Positions 6,593 to 15,248 of a DNA stretch of 41,951 nt are shown piece by piece; the first letter of the stretch is position 1, and every line of letters starts with the position of its first letter. The notes beneath the pieces are model-generated. The model saw only the letters and a program-made list of their open reading frames with translations, did no database searches and had not been told where the DNA came from. A program made the translations under genes and the position numbers. This DNA comes from Anaerolineales bacterium (lineage in GTDB: Bacteria; Chloroflexota; Anaerolineae; Anaerolineales; UBA11657): NCBI GenBank assembly GCA_022450585.1, contig JAKUPR010000009.1:1-41951 (forward strand), read 5' to 3'.

Positions 6593-7519
6593 ATGACCCA
6601 AAAGATTCCTCGGATTTGCGTAGTTGGTAGCGCCAATATGGATCTCCTTTCCAAGGTGACTCGAATACCCAAGACTGGTGAGACGTTGGTCGGACACTAC
6701 TTTTACATGGGCTGTGGAGGTAAGGGGTCTAATCAAGCGGCCATGGCGGCCAAGCTAGGTGCGGAAGTCACCATAGTGGCAAAACTGGGACGCGATTCTT
6801 TGGGGCAAATCATCCTAAATAATTATGAAGACTTAGGTATTGAGACGTCTTATGTCTCTTGGGATGATAAGAACTTCTCAGGCGTAGCTCCCATACTTGT
6901 GGATGACCAGGGGCGTAACATAGTAGTCGTTGTACCTGGAGCCAATTTGGCGCTAAGCCCTGAGGACGTACGCAAGGCATCCGATGCTATACAAACAGCC
7001 GATGTGGTTGTTGGTCAACTTGAGATTCCGGTTGAGAGTACCCTGGAAGCATTTCGAATTGCTAAGACAGGTGGGGTCCCAACCATTCTTAACCCAGCAC
7101 CGGCCTCTTCCATCCCCGACGAACTTGTTCGACTCAGCGATATTTTCGCTCCTAATGAAACGGAAGCTCACTTAATGACGGAAATGGAGGTAGACACACT
7201 AGAGCAGGTTGAAGAAGCTGCCAGGGCACTAATGGCTCGTGGCCCTGACGCTGTTATTATCACTCTCGGAGATCGCGGTGCGTTTCTTTTAGATGACGAG
7301 GAGGCTACCTATTTTCCAGTCCCGGAGGTGAATGCAGTTGACACCACGGGAGCTGGCGACGCCTTTATTGGAAGCTTAGCCTACTTTTTGGGACTAGGCT
7401 ATCCATTGCGCCAGGCTATTGAGCGTGCCAATGGTATTGCCACCTTGTCTGTTATGAACGTTGGTACCCAAGTCTCATTTCCCACGAGAGAAGAAGTAAC
7501 GCACCTGATGGAGGAATGA
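6593..7519 (+). CDS. rbsK: Ribokinase (PfkB family)
   Basis: 308 residues, the normal length. PfkB signatures are intact: GSANMDLL near the N-terminus, GGKGSNQAA (42-50) for sugar binding, NPAPA and NETEA in the middle, and DTTGAGDAF (250-258), where Asp256 is the catalytic base. It phosphorylates a pentose, most likely D-ribose, using ATP in the cytoplasm. GGAGG precedes the ATG. No ribose transporter or RbsD lies next to it, so another sugar or a nucleoside-derived substrate is possible. It ends in a hairpin facing the PhzF-family gene. Confidence 0.9.
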   Translation: MTQKIPRICVVGSANMDLLSKVTRIPKTGETLVGHYFYMGCGGKGSNQAAMAAKLGAEVTIVAKLGRDSLGQIILNNYEDLGIETSYVSWDDKNFSGVAPILVDDQGRNIVVVVPGANLALSPEDVRKASDAIQTADVVVGQLEIPVESTLEAFRIAKTGGVPTILNPAPASSIPDELVRLSDIFAPNETEAHLMTEMEVDTLEQVEEAARALMARGPDAVIITLGDRGAFLLDDEEATYFPVPEVNAVDTTGAGDAFIGSLAYFLGLGYPLRQAIERANGIATLSVMNVGTQVSFPTREEVTHLMEE

Positions 7520-7534
7520 GGGTCATCTAGGATT

Positions 7535-7580
7535 CCACTTAAGAGCTCGGGACAATGGATTGTCCTCGGTCTTAACTTGG
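7535..7580. terminator. Hairpin between convergent rbsK and PhzF genes
   Basis: The core GACAA/TTGTC (7551-7564) is extended on both sides by TTAAGA/TCTTAA and flanking pairs to about 46 bp, with one bulge and some mismatches. No clean T-run follows, but the rightward flank is T-rich. The convergent setting suggests a bidirectional terminator. Confidence 0.5.
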
Positions 7581-7662
7581 GAACATAGTCGGTTTATTGC
7601 TATTTTGATTATCTCCAGTCAGATTGATTTTGGAGTGATAGTCTTGTGAGGCAAATGCATGG

Positions 7663-8568
7663 CTAGGGTGAGTCTGTTTCAATGAATCCCTCACCTACCA
7701 GTATGCTGTTCCCACCAACCCAGGTAGCCACAACTTCTCCTTTTCTCTTCTCCGAGCGGGCCTCTAATATGCTGGAGCGCCCCATTTCTACTCCCTGGGC
7801 TATGCGCCAGTGGAAGATGCCACTGGTTTTTTCGTTGTAGTGACTTAGTAATCCAGCAAGTGCGCAGTTGGCGCTGCCGGTTGCGGGATCTTCCGGTACT
7901 CCATCTAGCGGTGCGAACATGCGTGCACGTACATCAAATTCATCTTTGCTAAAAGCATATAGAAATATGTTAGGCGCTACTCCTCCAGCAACGAGGGCAT
8001 CTAACTCATCCATGAAGATGCGTGCTTGCCCTAGTGTGGCGCTGCTTGTGAGTTCTGCAAAGAGGAACGGAAGTCCGACTGAGGCCACTTGGGGAAAATG
8101 CGTACTAGTGACGATGTTATTCGATTGGAGCGACACTGCGGACGCTAGCGAACGAGGAGATGCTGTTTGTCCCAATGAAAGCACCTCGGGAGCCTGAAGC
8201 TCACACCAGAATGAGTTTCCGGCTCGTCTTTGGACCAAAACTGGTACCAAGCCTGCCTTCTCTTCGAAGGTTACCGTAATCGAAGTGGTGATTCTGCCAA
8301 ATTCACCAGCAGCGGCCAATACGTATGCAGTTCCGATGTTGGGATGTCCAGCAAAGGGTAGCTCGGAAGTTGGTGAAAAGATACGAACTTTACGAGAATG
8401 TCCTATCTCGGCGGGAAACACGAATGTAGTCTCCGAGAAATTGAACTCACGGGCAATTTGCTGCATCTGGTGATCAGATAGACCAGTGGCTTGTGGTAAT
8501 ACTGCCAGTTGATTACCGCCGAATCGATGGTTGGTAAAGACATCACAAATGTAGTACTGGTAGCGCAT
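7663..8568 (-). CDS. PhzF-family isomerase/epimerase-like protein
   Basis: 301 residues, normal length for the two-domain diaminopimelate-epimerase-like fold. Seen: VFTNHRFGGNQLAVLP at the start, NFSETTF with the conserved Glu46 used by PhzF as acid/base, ELPFAGHPNIGTAYVL, and GVPEDPATGSANCALAGLL near residue 220. Only the family can be assigned; genuine PhzF isomerises dihydro-3-hydroxyanthranilate, but no phenazine genes are near. GGAG lies 7 bp before the ATG. Confidence 0.88.
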   Translation of the reverse strand: MRYQYYICDVFTNHRFGGNQLAVLPQATGLSDHQMQQIAREFNFSETTFVFPAEIGHSRKVRIFSPTSELPFAGHPNIGTAYVLAAAGEFGRITTSITVTFEEKAGLVPVLVQRRAGNSFWCELQAPEVLSLGQTASPRSLASAVSLQSNNIVTSTHFPQVASVGLPFLFAELTSSATLGQARIFMDELDALVAGGVAPNIFLYAFSKDEFDVRARMFAPLDGVPEDPATGSANCALAGLLSHYNEKTSGIFHWRIAQGVEMGRSSILEARSEKRKGEVVATWVGGNSILVGEGFIETDSP

Positions 8569-8919
8569 AATCTTGCTCCGATTGATCTAAATGTCTGCTT
8601 GCTGGGCCCAACACGTTGCAACAAAATTTCGACAAATCAGTAGACAAGTATAGTGGGAGTTTTAGACGGCGCAAACAGAAGTGATTGCACAACTTGCTCG
8701 CATTGTTTTCTGGGGCACAATCTGTCTACTGTGCTTAAAAGCGTGTTAAGTTATACGCTGGGCCTTGCGTCTTGGACTAGGTTGAGGTAGCCTTGGAAGT
8801 TCACGATAGTTGCTGCTAGCAGTTTAGTTTGCAGTTTGGCGAGTTATAGGTCGCTTAACTTGTCATAGCTGCCCTTGTAGGACTCAAATCAAATATATCT
8901 ACAGACGTGTGCCAGACGG
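8569..8919. other. Divergent intergenic region, PhzF-family gene and ABC exporter
   Basis: 351 bp holding the leftward promoter at 8647-8674. For the ABC operon I see only an A/T-rich AAATATATC stretch near 8890 and no clear ribosome binding site. No hairpin of note. Confidence 0.5.
8647..8674 (-). promoter_or_regulatory. Putative promoter of the PhzF-family gene
   Basis: On the reverse strand TTGCGC (8674-8669), a 16-bp spacer and TATACT (8652-8647), giving an untranslated leader of about 70 bp. Confidence 0.35.
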
Positions 8920-9864
8920 ATGCCAACCACGATAATCGAAGTCGAAAACCTTGTCAAACGTTATACTTCCGCTGTAGAAAACGCGCTGGACGACATTTCG
9001 TTTACAGTTGAAGCTGGTGAATTTTTCTCATTACTGGGGCCAAATGGGGCTGGTAAAACGACCACGCTTTCTATTCTTACTACCATTCTTTCACCCACCT
9101 CTGGGAGAGTGATTGTTGCTGGTCATGATGTTCAGAAAGATCGTGGTGCGGTTCGTCGCAACTCCGGAATTATTTTCCAGAATAGGAGCTTGGATGAAAA
9201 CCTCACTGCAGAAGAGAATATAAGGCTACACGTAATACTGTATGGCATGTATGATTTTAGGCCTACATTTTCAACAATGCCACGAGACTACAAACGGCGT
9301 GTGCACCGTTTGGCAAAAATGCTTGGTATCGATTCTGAGATTTTCAACCCAATCAAGTCATTCTCAGGAGGAATGAAGCGCAAATTAGAAATAGTACGAG
9401 GTCTTATTCACGAACCACAGGTATTGTTTTTGGATGAACCTAGTACAGGTCTAGATCCCGAAAGCCGCCGCAATTTGTGGCAATATCTCACCGATGTTCG
9501 AGTGAAAAAGGGAGTCACTATTTTTCTTAGTACTCACTACTTAGATGAGGCGGAGGGTGCTGACAAGATATGCATAATAAACAAAGGGCGCATTGTTTCT
9601 CTTGGAACCCCAAGTCAAATAAAGACTGATCTGGTTAGTGATCATCTCGTTATAGATGCCGAAGATAGAACCCAACTTAGAGCAGAATTAAGGGAACTTG
9701 GTGTGTCATTCATCGAGTCGCCGCAGTTCAAGCTTTCACTAAGCGATAGCACCGCGCACCAGATTATCAAAAGCATAAATACACCACTGAATCTAGTTAG
9801 AACCAGTGCGCCCTCATTAGAAGACGCATACTTGCGGATAGTGTCTGGAAGGCCATGGAATTAA
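8920..9864 (+). CDS. ABC transporter ATP-binding protein (DrrA-like)
   Basis: 314 residues with a complete nucleotide-binding domain: Walker A GPNGAGKTT (40-48), the Q-loop at IIFQNRS, signature FSGGM (148-152), Walker B VLFLDEP (168-174) and the H-loop His206 in STHYLDEAE. The roughly 90-residue C-terminal extension is typical of DrrA-type drug, antibiotic or lipid exporters. It overlaps the permease gene by 10 bp, so they are translationally coupled and form one exporter. The ATG at 8920 has no good Shine-Dalgarno. Substrate unknown. Confidence 0.9.
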   Translation: MPTTIIEVENLVKRYTSAVENALDDISFTVEAGEFFSLLGPNGAGKTTTLSILTTILSPTSGRVIVAGHDVQKDRGAVRRNSGIIFQNRSLDENLTAEENIRLHVILYGMYDFRPTFSTMPRDYKRRVHRLAKMLGIDSEIFNPIKSFSGGMKRKLEIVRGLIHEPQVLFLDEPSTGLDPESRRNLWQYLTDVRVKKGVTIFLSTHYLDEAEGADKICIINKGRIVSLGTPSQIKTDLVSDHLVIDAEDRTQLRAELRELGVSFIESPQFKLSLSDSTAHQIIKSINTPLNLVRTSAPSLEDAYLRIVSGRPWN

Positions 9865-10631
9865 ACGCCGTAATTGCTCTGGCCTACAGAGATCTAATGA
9901 AATTCTTGCGGGATCCCACGCGAATCGTTGCATCGCTCTTGTTCCCATCAGTGTTCATTGGTGTGCTTGGCGGTAGTTTCCAAGCAGGCCTTGGCACTGC
10001 GTTGGGATACGATTTCATGTCATTTGTTTTCGTCGGTGTAATTGCGCAGACTTTATTCCAGTCTTCCGCGATGGGAATCATATCTATGATCGAAGATCGC
10101 CAAAATGATTTTATGCAAGAGGTCTTTGTATCACCGATTTCCCGTTACTCAATTGTGTTAGGAAAAATTGTGGGTGAGACATTGGTGTCTATCACTCAGG
10201 GTGTCGCAGTTGTGCTATTTGGTTTAGTTATTGGCGTCTCAATCACCCCTGGCAAGGCATTAGGATTTCTGTGGGTAGCTATTATTATATGCTTATTTGG
10301 AGCTGCCTTTGGTGTAATGGTGCTTTCAAACCTAAAAAGCCAACGTGCCGCAAATCAAATATTTCCTTTCTTAATGTTGCCGCAAATTTTCTTAGCTGGT
10401 GTCTTTACACCAGTCCAGAATCTACCCTGGATACTAGACATCCTTTCTCGTATATCCCCTATGCGTTACGCAGTTGATTTGGCCCGCGGGGTTTTTTATG
10501 CCAATTCTCCAGAGTACCCATTAGTCGTCTTGTCGCACCCCATTATCAATATAATGGTTATATTCACTTTGTTCTTAGTGTTCGTTATCGCAGGAACCTG
10601 GTTGTTCGTCCGACATGAGAGCAATCGCTAA
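9855..10631 (+). CDS. ABC-2 type permease (DrrB-like)
   Basis: 258 residues with about six transmembrane helices and the ABC-2 hallmarks: an N-terminal amphipathic RDLMKFLRDPTRI, a long cytosolic MIEDRQNDFMQEVFVSPISR loop, and FLMLPQIFLAGVFTPVQNLP followed by LSRISPMRYAVDLARGVFY. It is the membrane partner of the ATPase at 8920-9864, inferred to export a lipophilic compound. Start and stop overlap patterns show a two-gene operon. Confidence 0.88.
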   Translation: MELNAVIALAYRDLMKFLRDPTRIVASLLFPSVFIGVLGGSFQAGLGTALGYDFMSFVFVGVIAQTLFQSSAMGIISMIEDRQNDFMQEVFVSPISRYSIVLGKIVGETLVSITQGVAVVLFGLVIGVSITPGKALGFLWVAIIICLFGAAFGVMVLSNLKSQRAANQIFPFLMLPQIFLAGVFTPVQNLPWILDILSRISPMRYAVDLARGVFYANSPEYPLVVLSHPIINIMVIFTLFLVFVIAGTWLFVRHESNR

Positions 10632-10793
10632 AAAATCCCGTCTTTATCAATTGTTTTTGTTCTAATCCATTTTCTTTCTCGTTGGCTAATACCATATCCT
10701 CCCACTCTTCCTGTGAGTACTACTTGGGGGTAAAGCAAAGTGCTTTCGTGGATACCCTAGCGTGTATGCTTCATTGATGTCCTGCTAAGAATC

Positions 10794-11249
10794 CTACACT
10801 ATTTTCTTTTCCATCTGTCCCCTTATCTGTTCGTTAGCTTCTGGGTAAGCTTTAGTAATCCTAGTGAGAATTTGTGCAAATCCATCGACAGCATCTTTGT
10901 CATTACACAATGTTCGTATGTCCACCTTGCCTGCACGTGTTTCAGGTAATACCATGATTGTGATTACGTTAGCTCGATATATTGCCCCGCGTCTTTTACC
11001 ATTAGGGAACACGTGCTTTTTATACTTAATCCATCCTCCGGTAAAACGGGTGGTTACCTCTATTGTGGCGCCAAAAGAATACTGGGTGCGCGACTCCAAT
11101 TTGGCGCGCTCCGATTCTTGGATTTCAACAAGTCCGCCATTGTCACCAGTAGCTTCTATCCTCCACGATTTACTTTGGTCTTCCAACCAGTCGCAGAATA
11201 TGTTTGCATCAGTGTTCAGCCTAAATCTGAAATTCCTTACAAGGGGCAT
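10794..11249 (-). CDS. Hypothetical soluble protein
   Basis: 151 residues from the ATG at 11249, 7 bp after the stop of the aldo/keto reductase, so they probably share a transcript. A Met 13 codons earlier overlaps the reductase. It looks soluble, with a beta-rich middle (SFGATIEVTTRFTGGWIKY; ANVITIMVLPETRAG) and a helical C-terminus. The segment SKSWRIEATGDNGGLVEIQE faintly resembles NRWRIEAQDVVEEEAMLEI in the unknown protein at 14823-15248, but the rest does not align. Not recognised. Confidence 0.55.
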   Translation of the reverse strand: MPLVRNFRFRLNTDANIFCDWLEDQSKSWRIEATGDNGGLVEIQESERAKLESRTQYSFGATIEVTTRFTGGWIKYKKHVFPNGKRRGAIYRANVITIMVLPETRAGKVDIRTLCNDKDAVDGFAQILTRITKAYPEANEQIRGQMEKKIV

Positions 11250-11256
11250 ACTTAAA

Positions 11257-12111
11257 CTATATGTCCGTTCCCAGTCTAAACATTGCAAGCGGTTCTTTCG
11301 CCTGTACTTTGAGGCGTTCGACCTCGTTCTCGCTTAGTGGCTCGAAATCCGCAGCAATCTTAATTGATTGCTCGAAAAGTTCTTGTGCCCCGGGTGGCAG
11401 AGCCGCAGTCACCGATTGGGTAAGTGTAAAACGCAGGGCAAGATCCTGTAATGCCGGATCCATAATGGGATTGTACGAGAGTTTGGAAAAGTGCTTATCA
11501 GTGCCCTTCGGTACTTTTCCGTATGCCATAGCCTTTAACGCTAGCACTGAAATCCCCTTTTCCTTAGCTTTTTGCACTACTTGTGGGCCAAATCCTACGT
11601 GCAAAAACATAGCCCAGTTTATAGGGAAAAGAACCGAGTCGAAGTCGAATTGATCCATTAATTTCAGGGCGCACTCGACAGAATGCGCTGAAAAACCAAG
11701 GTGGCGTACTTTGCCCTCTTTTCGTGCAGCTACAAGTGTCTCGAGGGCTCCCCGGGGGCCCATCGCCTGATCAAAGTCCTCTTTCGTTGTCATCATATGC
11801 AATTGGTACAAATCAAAATAGTCTGTATTCATCTTCTGCAACGAGCTTTCCAGTTCATTTCTTGCGGCTTCGGCACTGCGTTCTGTGGTCTTGCATGCCA
11901 GAAAGACGTCTTTACGGTATGGGGCCAAAGCCGGCCCCAACCTTGCCTCGGCGTTGCCATAGCTGGGTGCTACGTCAAAATAGTTAATACCGCTATCAAT
12001 AGCCAAACCGACCAATCTTTCAGCTTCTGAATTCTCGGTATTGTCTACCATAATGCCGCCAAAACCCAGAATTGAGAGTTCATCTTCTTTGCCGTATCTA
12101 CGCTTGATCAT
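11257..12111 (-). CDS. Aldo/keto reductase
   Basis: 284 residues, somewhat shorter than the usual 300-330. The catalytic tetrad is present: Asp46 and Tyr51 in NYFDVAPSYGNAE, Lys74 in LACKTTERS and His105 in DLYQLHMM. The barrel continues with VRHLGFSAHS and PINWAMF. It reduces carbonyls or oxidises alcohols with NAD(P)H in the cytoplasm; members of this branch often act on small aldehydes or sugars. It is first in a two-gene unit with the hypothetical protein at 10794. The ATG has AGAGGAAGG just upstream. Confidence 0.85.
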   Translation of the reverse strand: MIKRRYGKEDELSILGFGGIMVDNTENSEAERLVGLAIDSGINYFDVAPSYGNAEARLGPALAPYRKDVFLACKTTERSAEAARNELESSLQKMNTDYFDLYQLHMMTTKEDFDQAMGPRGALETLVAARKEGKVRHLGFSAHSVECALKLMDQFDFDSVLFPINWAMFLHVGFGPQVVQKAKEKGISVLALKAMAYGKVPKGTDKHFSKLSYNPIMDPALQDLALRFTLTQSVTAALPPGAQELFEQSIKIAADFEPLSENEVERLKVQAKEPLAMFRLGTDI

Positions 12112-12222
12112 ACCTTCCTCTTTACTGAGACTGGGTCTCGACCCGGCGGTATTTCATGAACTGGTGAGGTCTACGACTTACTATAATCTCTCGAATGTGA
12201 TCTGACTCAAGGAATAACTAGA

Positions 12223-12612
12223 TCAGTAGCTCAATGTGACTTCTGCATCGGCTGCTAACGCAATCACTCCAGCCGGTCCGCTCCAGTTTAAATTGATACC
12301 TTTGATGATAGCTTCAGATGAGTCCTGACTGACCCCAAAATAAGCTTGTGACGCTGTTGAGCAATGTATTCCGTTTGCTCCATTTATGATTGTCTTCATA
12401 AATCCTTGGCACATATTTGGTGCAGCATCGATTGTTTTGTCTAGATTAAAAATGTACTCTGTGTGCAGTAGCTGGACTGCGGCGGCCGCGAAGAATACGT
12501 CCACCTTGTGTCCATCGTTGATGGCTTGTGCTGTACATCCTAGTCCCACTATACATTTGAATTGGTCAACATCCGGGCTGGTTGCTAACTTAATGAAGAA
12601 GTGTTTGCTCAT
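12223..12612 (-). CDS. DsrE/DsrF-like protein
   Basis: 129 residues. FIKLATSPDVDQFKCIVGLG, then AINDGHKVDVFFAAAAVQLL, matches the DsrE-like Rossmannoid layout in which an early strand and helix are followed by a G-x-VDVFF strand. Several cysteines occur (C20, C26, and others near the middle), but the conserved persulfide-carrying Cys of true DsrE cannot be assigned with confidence. It may take part in sulfur relay or be a relative with no known reaction. GAGAGG is upstream. Transcribed alone. Confidence 0.6.
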   Translation of the reverse strand: MSKHFFIKLATSPDVDQFKCIVGLGCTAQAINDGHKVDVFFAAAAVQLLHTEYIFNLDKTIDAAPNMCQGFMKTIINGANGIHCSTASQAYFGVSQDSSEAIIKGINLNWSGPAGVIALAADAEVTLSY

Positions 12613-12769
12613 AACTTTTGTTACCTCTCGCCTTGATTGATGTGATAATTCTGTAGATTGATATTATATGTGGCGACTAGGTTTTTGGACAGCGTTCACT
12701 TCACATTGAGCAAATTATCTACTCAATACCGTCCCCGTTTGCATGCAGGTGTGTTACCGTGACAGAATA

Positions 12770-12877
12770 ATGACGGAGCTTGCGCCCAACCCCAATCTTG
12801 AAGTTCCCTAGGATCCTGAAGATCCGAAAAAAGCCCAAATGGAGATCAAGGGAGAGGACGAAGAAGACACAGCTTAG
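12770..12877 (+). pseudogene. Short acidic reading frame interrupted by a single TAG codon
   Basis: From the ATG at 12770 the frame reads MTELAPNPNLEVP, then TAG at 12809, then DPEDPKKAQMEIKGEDEED, ending TA and a second TAG at 12875. The two halves share a Pro-rich and acidic composition in one frame, as in a 35-residue protein with a Glu-to-stop (GAG to TAG) change. No ribosome binding site is evident. It may be a decayed gene, a case of TAG read-through, or chance. Confidence 0.3.
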
Positions 12878-13009
12878 GGCAGCTAATGACACGTAGCCGA
12901 GATATTATGGTCATGCTAATGCTAATGGGGAAAGACTCAATTGGCAGTATAGGATGAAGTGAAACATTGATTTTCGCGGATATATGGATATCCAAAATGT
13001 TTTTCAGAC

Positions 13010-13015
13010 TATAAT
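13010..13015 (+). promoter_or_regulatory. -10 box of the first paralogous membrane protein gene
   Basis: A perfect TATAAT about 65 bp before the ATG at 13082. The -35 box is weak. The leader ends in AGGAGG. Confidence 0.45.
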
Positions 13016-13081
13016 GCTTTAAGGTAATCTAATATTCTTGGAATTAAACTGAACCCAAAACACTTTAGGAGGAAAACGTAG

Positions 13082-13693
13082 ATGATTAGCTCAGCAGAAG
13101 CAAGATTAGGTAAGAATATGGCAGTGTTAGGTGCAATAACGATTCTCGTAACAATGGCTATAGGTTTTCTAGGTGGTTCCCGAGATGAGAATCCCCAATT
13201 GGCTACCTTAAGTGACTTCGTTGACTTTGTTAACAGTTTTACTTTGATTGTCGTCATTATGTATTCCCTAAAACTATTCAATCTAGACGAATCACCATTG
13301 ATCAAAGTAATTGGGAACGTAGCGATAATTGGTGTGACAGTTGCCATGATAACCGATCTTTCTCCGGCATTTTCTGCTATTGAAGGTACAGGTGACGGAT
13401 TCACAGTTGCTCAAGTCTCAGAGATAACAGACACTGTAACGACTGGTACATGGATAGTTATGCCACTATTTGTACTATTGGTATCAGCAAGATTTCGTGG
13501 CGACCCAATACCTTCATGGGGTGCTTGGGGAGGTATTGGTGCTGGGTCTCTTATACTTCTGATGCATGTGATTGCACTCTCTGGTCTTGCACAGGATACG
13601 GATGTTTTTTGGCCAATCTGGATAGTAGCAGGAGCCATAGGATTCCCCCTGTTTGCGCTTGGTATGAGCAGGGCATTTGCAAGCAAAATCTAA
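13082..13693 (+). CDS. Multi-pass membrane protein, paralogue A
   Basis: 203 residues, about six transmembrane helices. It begins MISSAEARLGKNMAVLGAI, almost the same as paralogue B at 13984 (MITSAEARLGRNMAILAAS); the two are roughly half identical by eye along their length, with shared KLFNL, SGTWIV or TGTWIV, FPLFA and MSRAFA segments. AGGAGG lies before the ATG. It has its own promoter and a strong downstream hairpin. I recognise no family; a transport or stress-related membrane role cannot be separated from the sequence alone. Confidence 0.75.
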   Translation: MISSAEARLGKNMAVLGAITILVTMAIGFLGGSRDENPQLATLSDFVDFVNSFTLIVVIMYSLKLFNLDESPLIKVIGNVAIIGVTVAMITDLSPAFSAIEGTGDGFTVAQVSEITDTVTTGTWIVMPLFVLLVSARFRGDPIPSWGAWGGIGAGSLILLMHVIALSGLAQDTDVFWPIWIVAGAIGFPLFALGMSRAFASKI

Positions 13694-13714
13694 ATACTAA
13701 ATATTTCGGAGCTA

Positions 13715-13766
13715 GATTAAACCAAACAGACCTGAGCTTTGGTGGTCAGGTCTGTTTGGTTTAATC
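13715..13766. terminator. 21-bp perfect inverted repeat after paralogue A
   Basis: Arms 13715-13735 and 13746-13766 are exact reverse complements around a 10-base loop. The 3' arm contains TTTGGTTTAAT, but no separate T-run follows. The arm core CAACAGACCT or CAAACAGACCT is shared with the hairpin after paralogue B. Confidence 0.75.
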
Positions 13767-13928
13767 TTCTGAGATTATTCGGACTACCCTGGATGTTTAA
13801 CCGATTTTATCTATTCGTTACAATAGATGTCGGCACAGTGTACATCTCAACTGCCGTTGCCAGAAATAGTCCCGACGTGCCCATGGCATTACGTGGGATG
13901 TGTCCTTTCGCCGTTGCAATAATCTCGA

Positions 13929-13934
13929 TATAAT
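13929..13934 (+). promoter_or_regulatory. -10 box of the second paralogous membrane protein gene
   Basis: A perfect TATAAT 49 bp before the ATG at 13984, followed by TCCTAGAATTA. A comparable TTCTTGGAATTA lies in the leader of paralogue A. No clear -35. Confidence 0.45.
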
Positions 13935-13983
13935 TCCTAGAATTATTTCAGAAGTGGAAAAACTCAAAGGAGAATACACATAA

Positions 13984-14592
13984 ATGATTACTTCAGCAGA
14001 GGCTAGATTAGGAAGAAACATGGCAATCTTGGCCGCATCGGGATCTATCATAGGAATAGCTATCAACTTTCTGAATAGTTCAGAAGGCTGGGATCCACTA
14101 TGGGGTTTGATAAGCGGCATAATTGACTTTGCGAGCAATTTGGGCTTGGTTGTAATGTTGATATATGCTATCAAACTGTTCAACCTAGAGGATAAACCCT
14201 TCATAAAAGCATTGAGCTATATAAGCATAATTGCGATGACCAGTGTCATGGTTTCCGATCTGGCCCCATCAATCACCTCATCTGGTCTTGGCACTGAGAG
14301 ATTCGGACCAGAGGAAATTTCCGCAATAGCAGATTCCGTTCAATCTGGCACATGGATAGTGGTACCTCTATGGGTGCTGTTAGTATCAATGAGCTACCGG
14401 GGTGACATCTTGCCTTCATGGGGTGGATGGGCTGGTATGCTTGCAGGCGCTCTTATGCTTTTATTGCACGTAATTGTGCTATCGGGTATTGGATCAATTG
14501 AGATTCTTTGGCCGATTTGGCTAGTAGCAGGAGTCATAGGATTCCCCCTGTTTGCTTTTGCTATGAGCAGGGCATTTGCAAACAAGATCTAA
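13984..14592 (+). CDS. Multi-pass membrane protein, paralogue B
   Basis: 202 residues with about six hydrophobic helices, collinear with paralogue A. AAAGGAG precedes the ATG. The last ~30 codons and the first ~35 non-coding bases match A far better at DNA level than the rest of the gene, including silent positions. Two transcription units with the same architecture (promoter, AGGAG, gene, hairpin) show a tandem duplication of the whole unit. Function unknown. Confidence 0.75.
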   Translation: MITSAEARLGRNMAILAASGSIIGIAINFLNSSEGWDPLWGLISGIIDFASNLGLVVMLIYAIKLFNLEDKPFIKALSYISIIAMTSVMVSDLAPSITSSGLGTERFGPEEISAIADSVQSGTWIVVPLWVLLVSMSYRGDILPSWGGWAGMLAGALMLLLHVIVLSGIGSIEILWPIWLVAGVIGFPLFAFAMSRAFANKI

Positions 14593-14619
14593 ATAATAAA
14601 TATTTCAGAGCTATATTGA

Positions 14620-14658
14620 ACCCAACAGACCTAAGCCCAAAGGCTAGGTCTGTTGGGT
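14620..14658. terminator. Hairpin after paralogue B
   Basis: ACCCAACAGACCTA (14620-14633) pairs exactly with 14645-14658, and GCC/GGC extends the stem inward around CAAA with one bulged A. A smaller ACATGC/GCATGT hairpin follows at about 14660-14676. Confidence 0.7.
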
Positions 14659-14822
14659 GACATGCACCTGGCATGTGCCATGTTGAATCTAGTCCTAATA
14701 TTCAGCAAGTGCAACAGGCCGTCCATCCCACTGGTGGATTGTGGTTACTGAAATGAGGCACTGAATGGTAAGTGCGAATATTTTGGCGGAAGGGTGTACG
14801 CAATCTGACGTGGCGGTATAGG

Positions 14823-15248
14823 TCAGATTTTATCTTCAACAACTTCGTCATGGCGTCTTCCGGATGTGCTTCCGGCTGACGAGTAGGCCAGCTTCTTTAG
14901 TGCAGACTTATGTTCAGAAAGAATATCTCTGATATCGGCTTTTATATCCCCGATTACCGTATCTCCTGTGGGCAGTGTTTTTGTCCACGCAATCTTGTGT
15001 TCCCATTTGTTGCCCTCGTGCCATATTTCAAGCATAGCTTCTTCTTCTACTACGTCTTGTGCTTCAATCCTCCAGCGATTGCCAGCCACAAGTAAGTGTC
15101 TGTAGTCTAGTAAGTTCTCTGGTTTTACGTATGCTATCCTGATCTTAGTGCGCTCGCCTTTTTCGTATTCGAAATCAAGGGTGTATTGCAACCCTCTCTT
15201 TTTGCATACTTCTCTGATGGCAGCTTGCGCCTCTTCACGAGTAGGCAT
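14823..15248 (-). CDS. Hypothetical soluble protein
   Basis: 141 residues from the ATG at 15248, which has AGAG directly upstream; a Met 11 codons earlier (15281) is possible. The sequence is charged, without membrane segments, ending in a disordered-looking SSAGSTSGRRHDEVVEDKI. The N-terminus PTREEAQAAIREVCKKRG reads as a helix, followed by strands (YTLDFEYEKGERTKIRIAYV). Not recognised. It is convergent with paralogue B and downstream of the pyruvate phosphate dikinase gene. Confidence 0.55.
   Translation of the reverse strand: MPTREEAQAAIREVCKKRGLQYTLDFEYEKGERTKIRIAYVKPENLLDYRHLLVAGNRWRIEAQDVVEEEAMLEIWHEGNKWEHKIAWTKTLPTGDTVIGDIKADIRDILSEHKSALKKLAYSSAGSTSGRRHDEVVEDKI

Larger units (their letters stand above)
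12613..13081. other. Intergenic stretch of 469 bp
   Basis: It holds a small acidic reading frame interrupted by one TAG (12770-12877) and the promoter of the membrane-protein gene (13010-13015). I see nothing else definite. Confidence 0.5.

Noticed and set aside
10727-10750. AAAGTGCTTTCGT shared by 1540-1553 and 10739-10751
   Set aside because: A 13-bp match with no common context; probably chance, although the second copy forms a small AAAGCA/TGCTTT hairpin.
12128-12150. GGGTCTCGACCC resembling a tRNA T-arm upstream of the aldo/keto reductase
   Set aside because: No acceptor, D or anticodon arms can be folded around it; it is a short hairpin in the leader.
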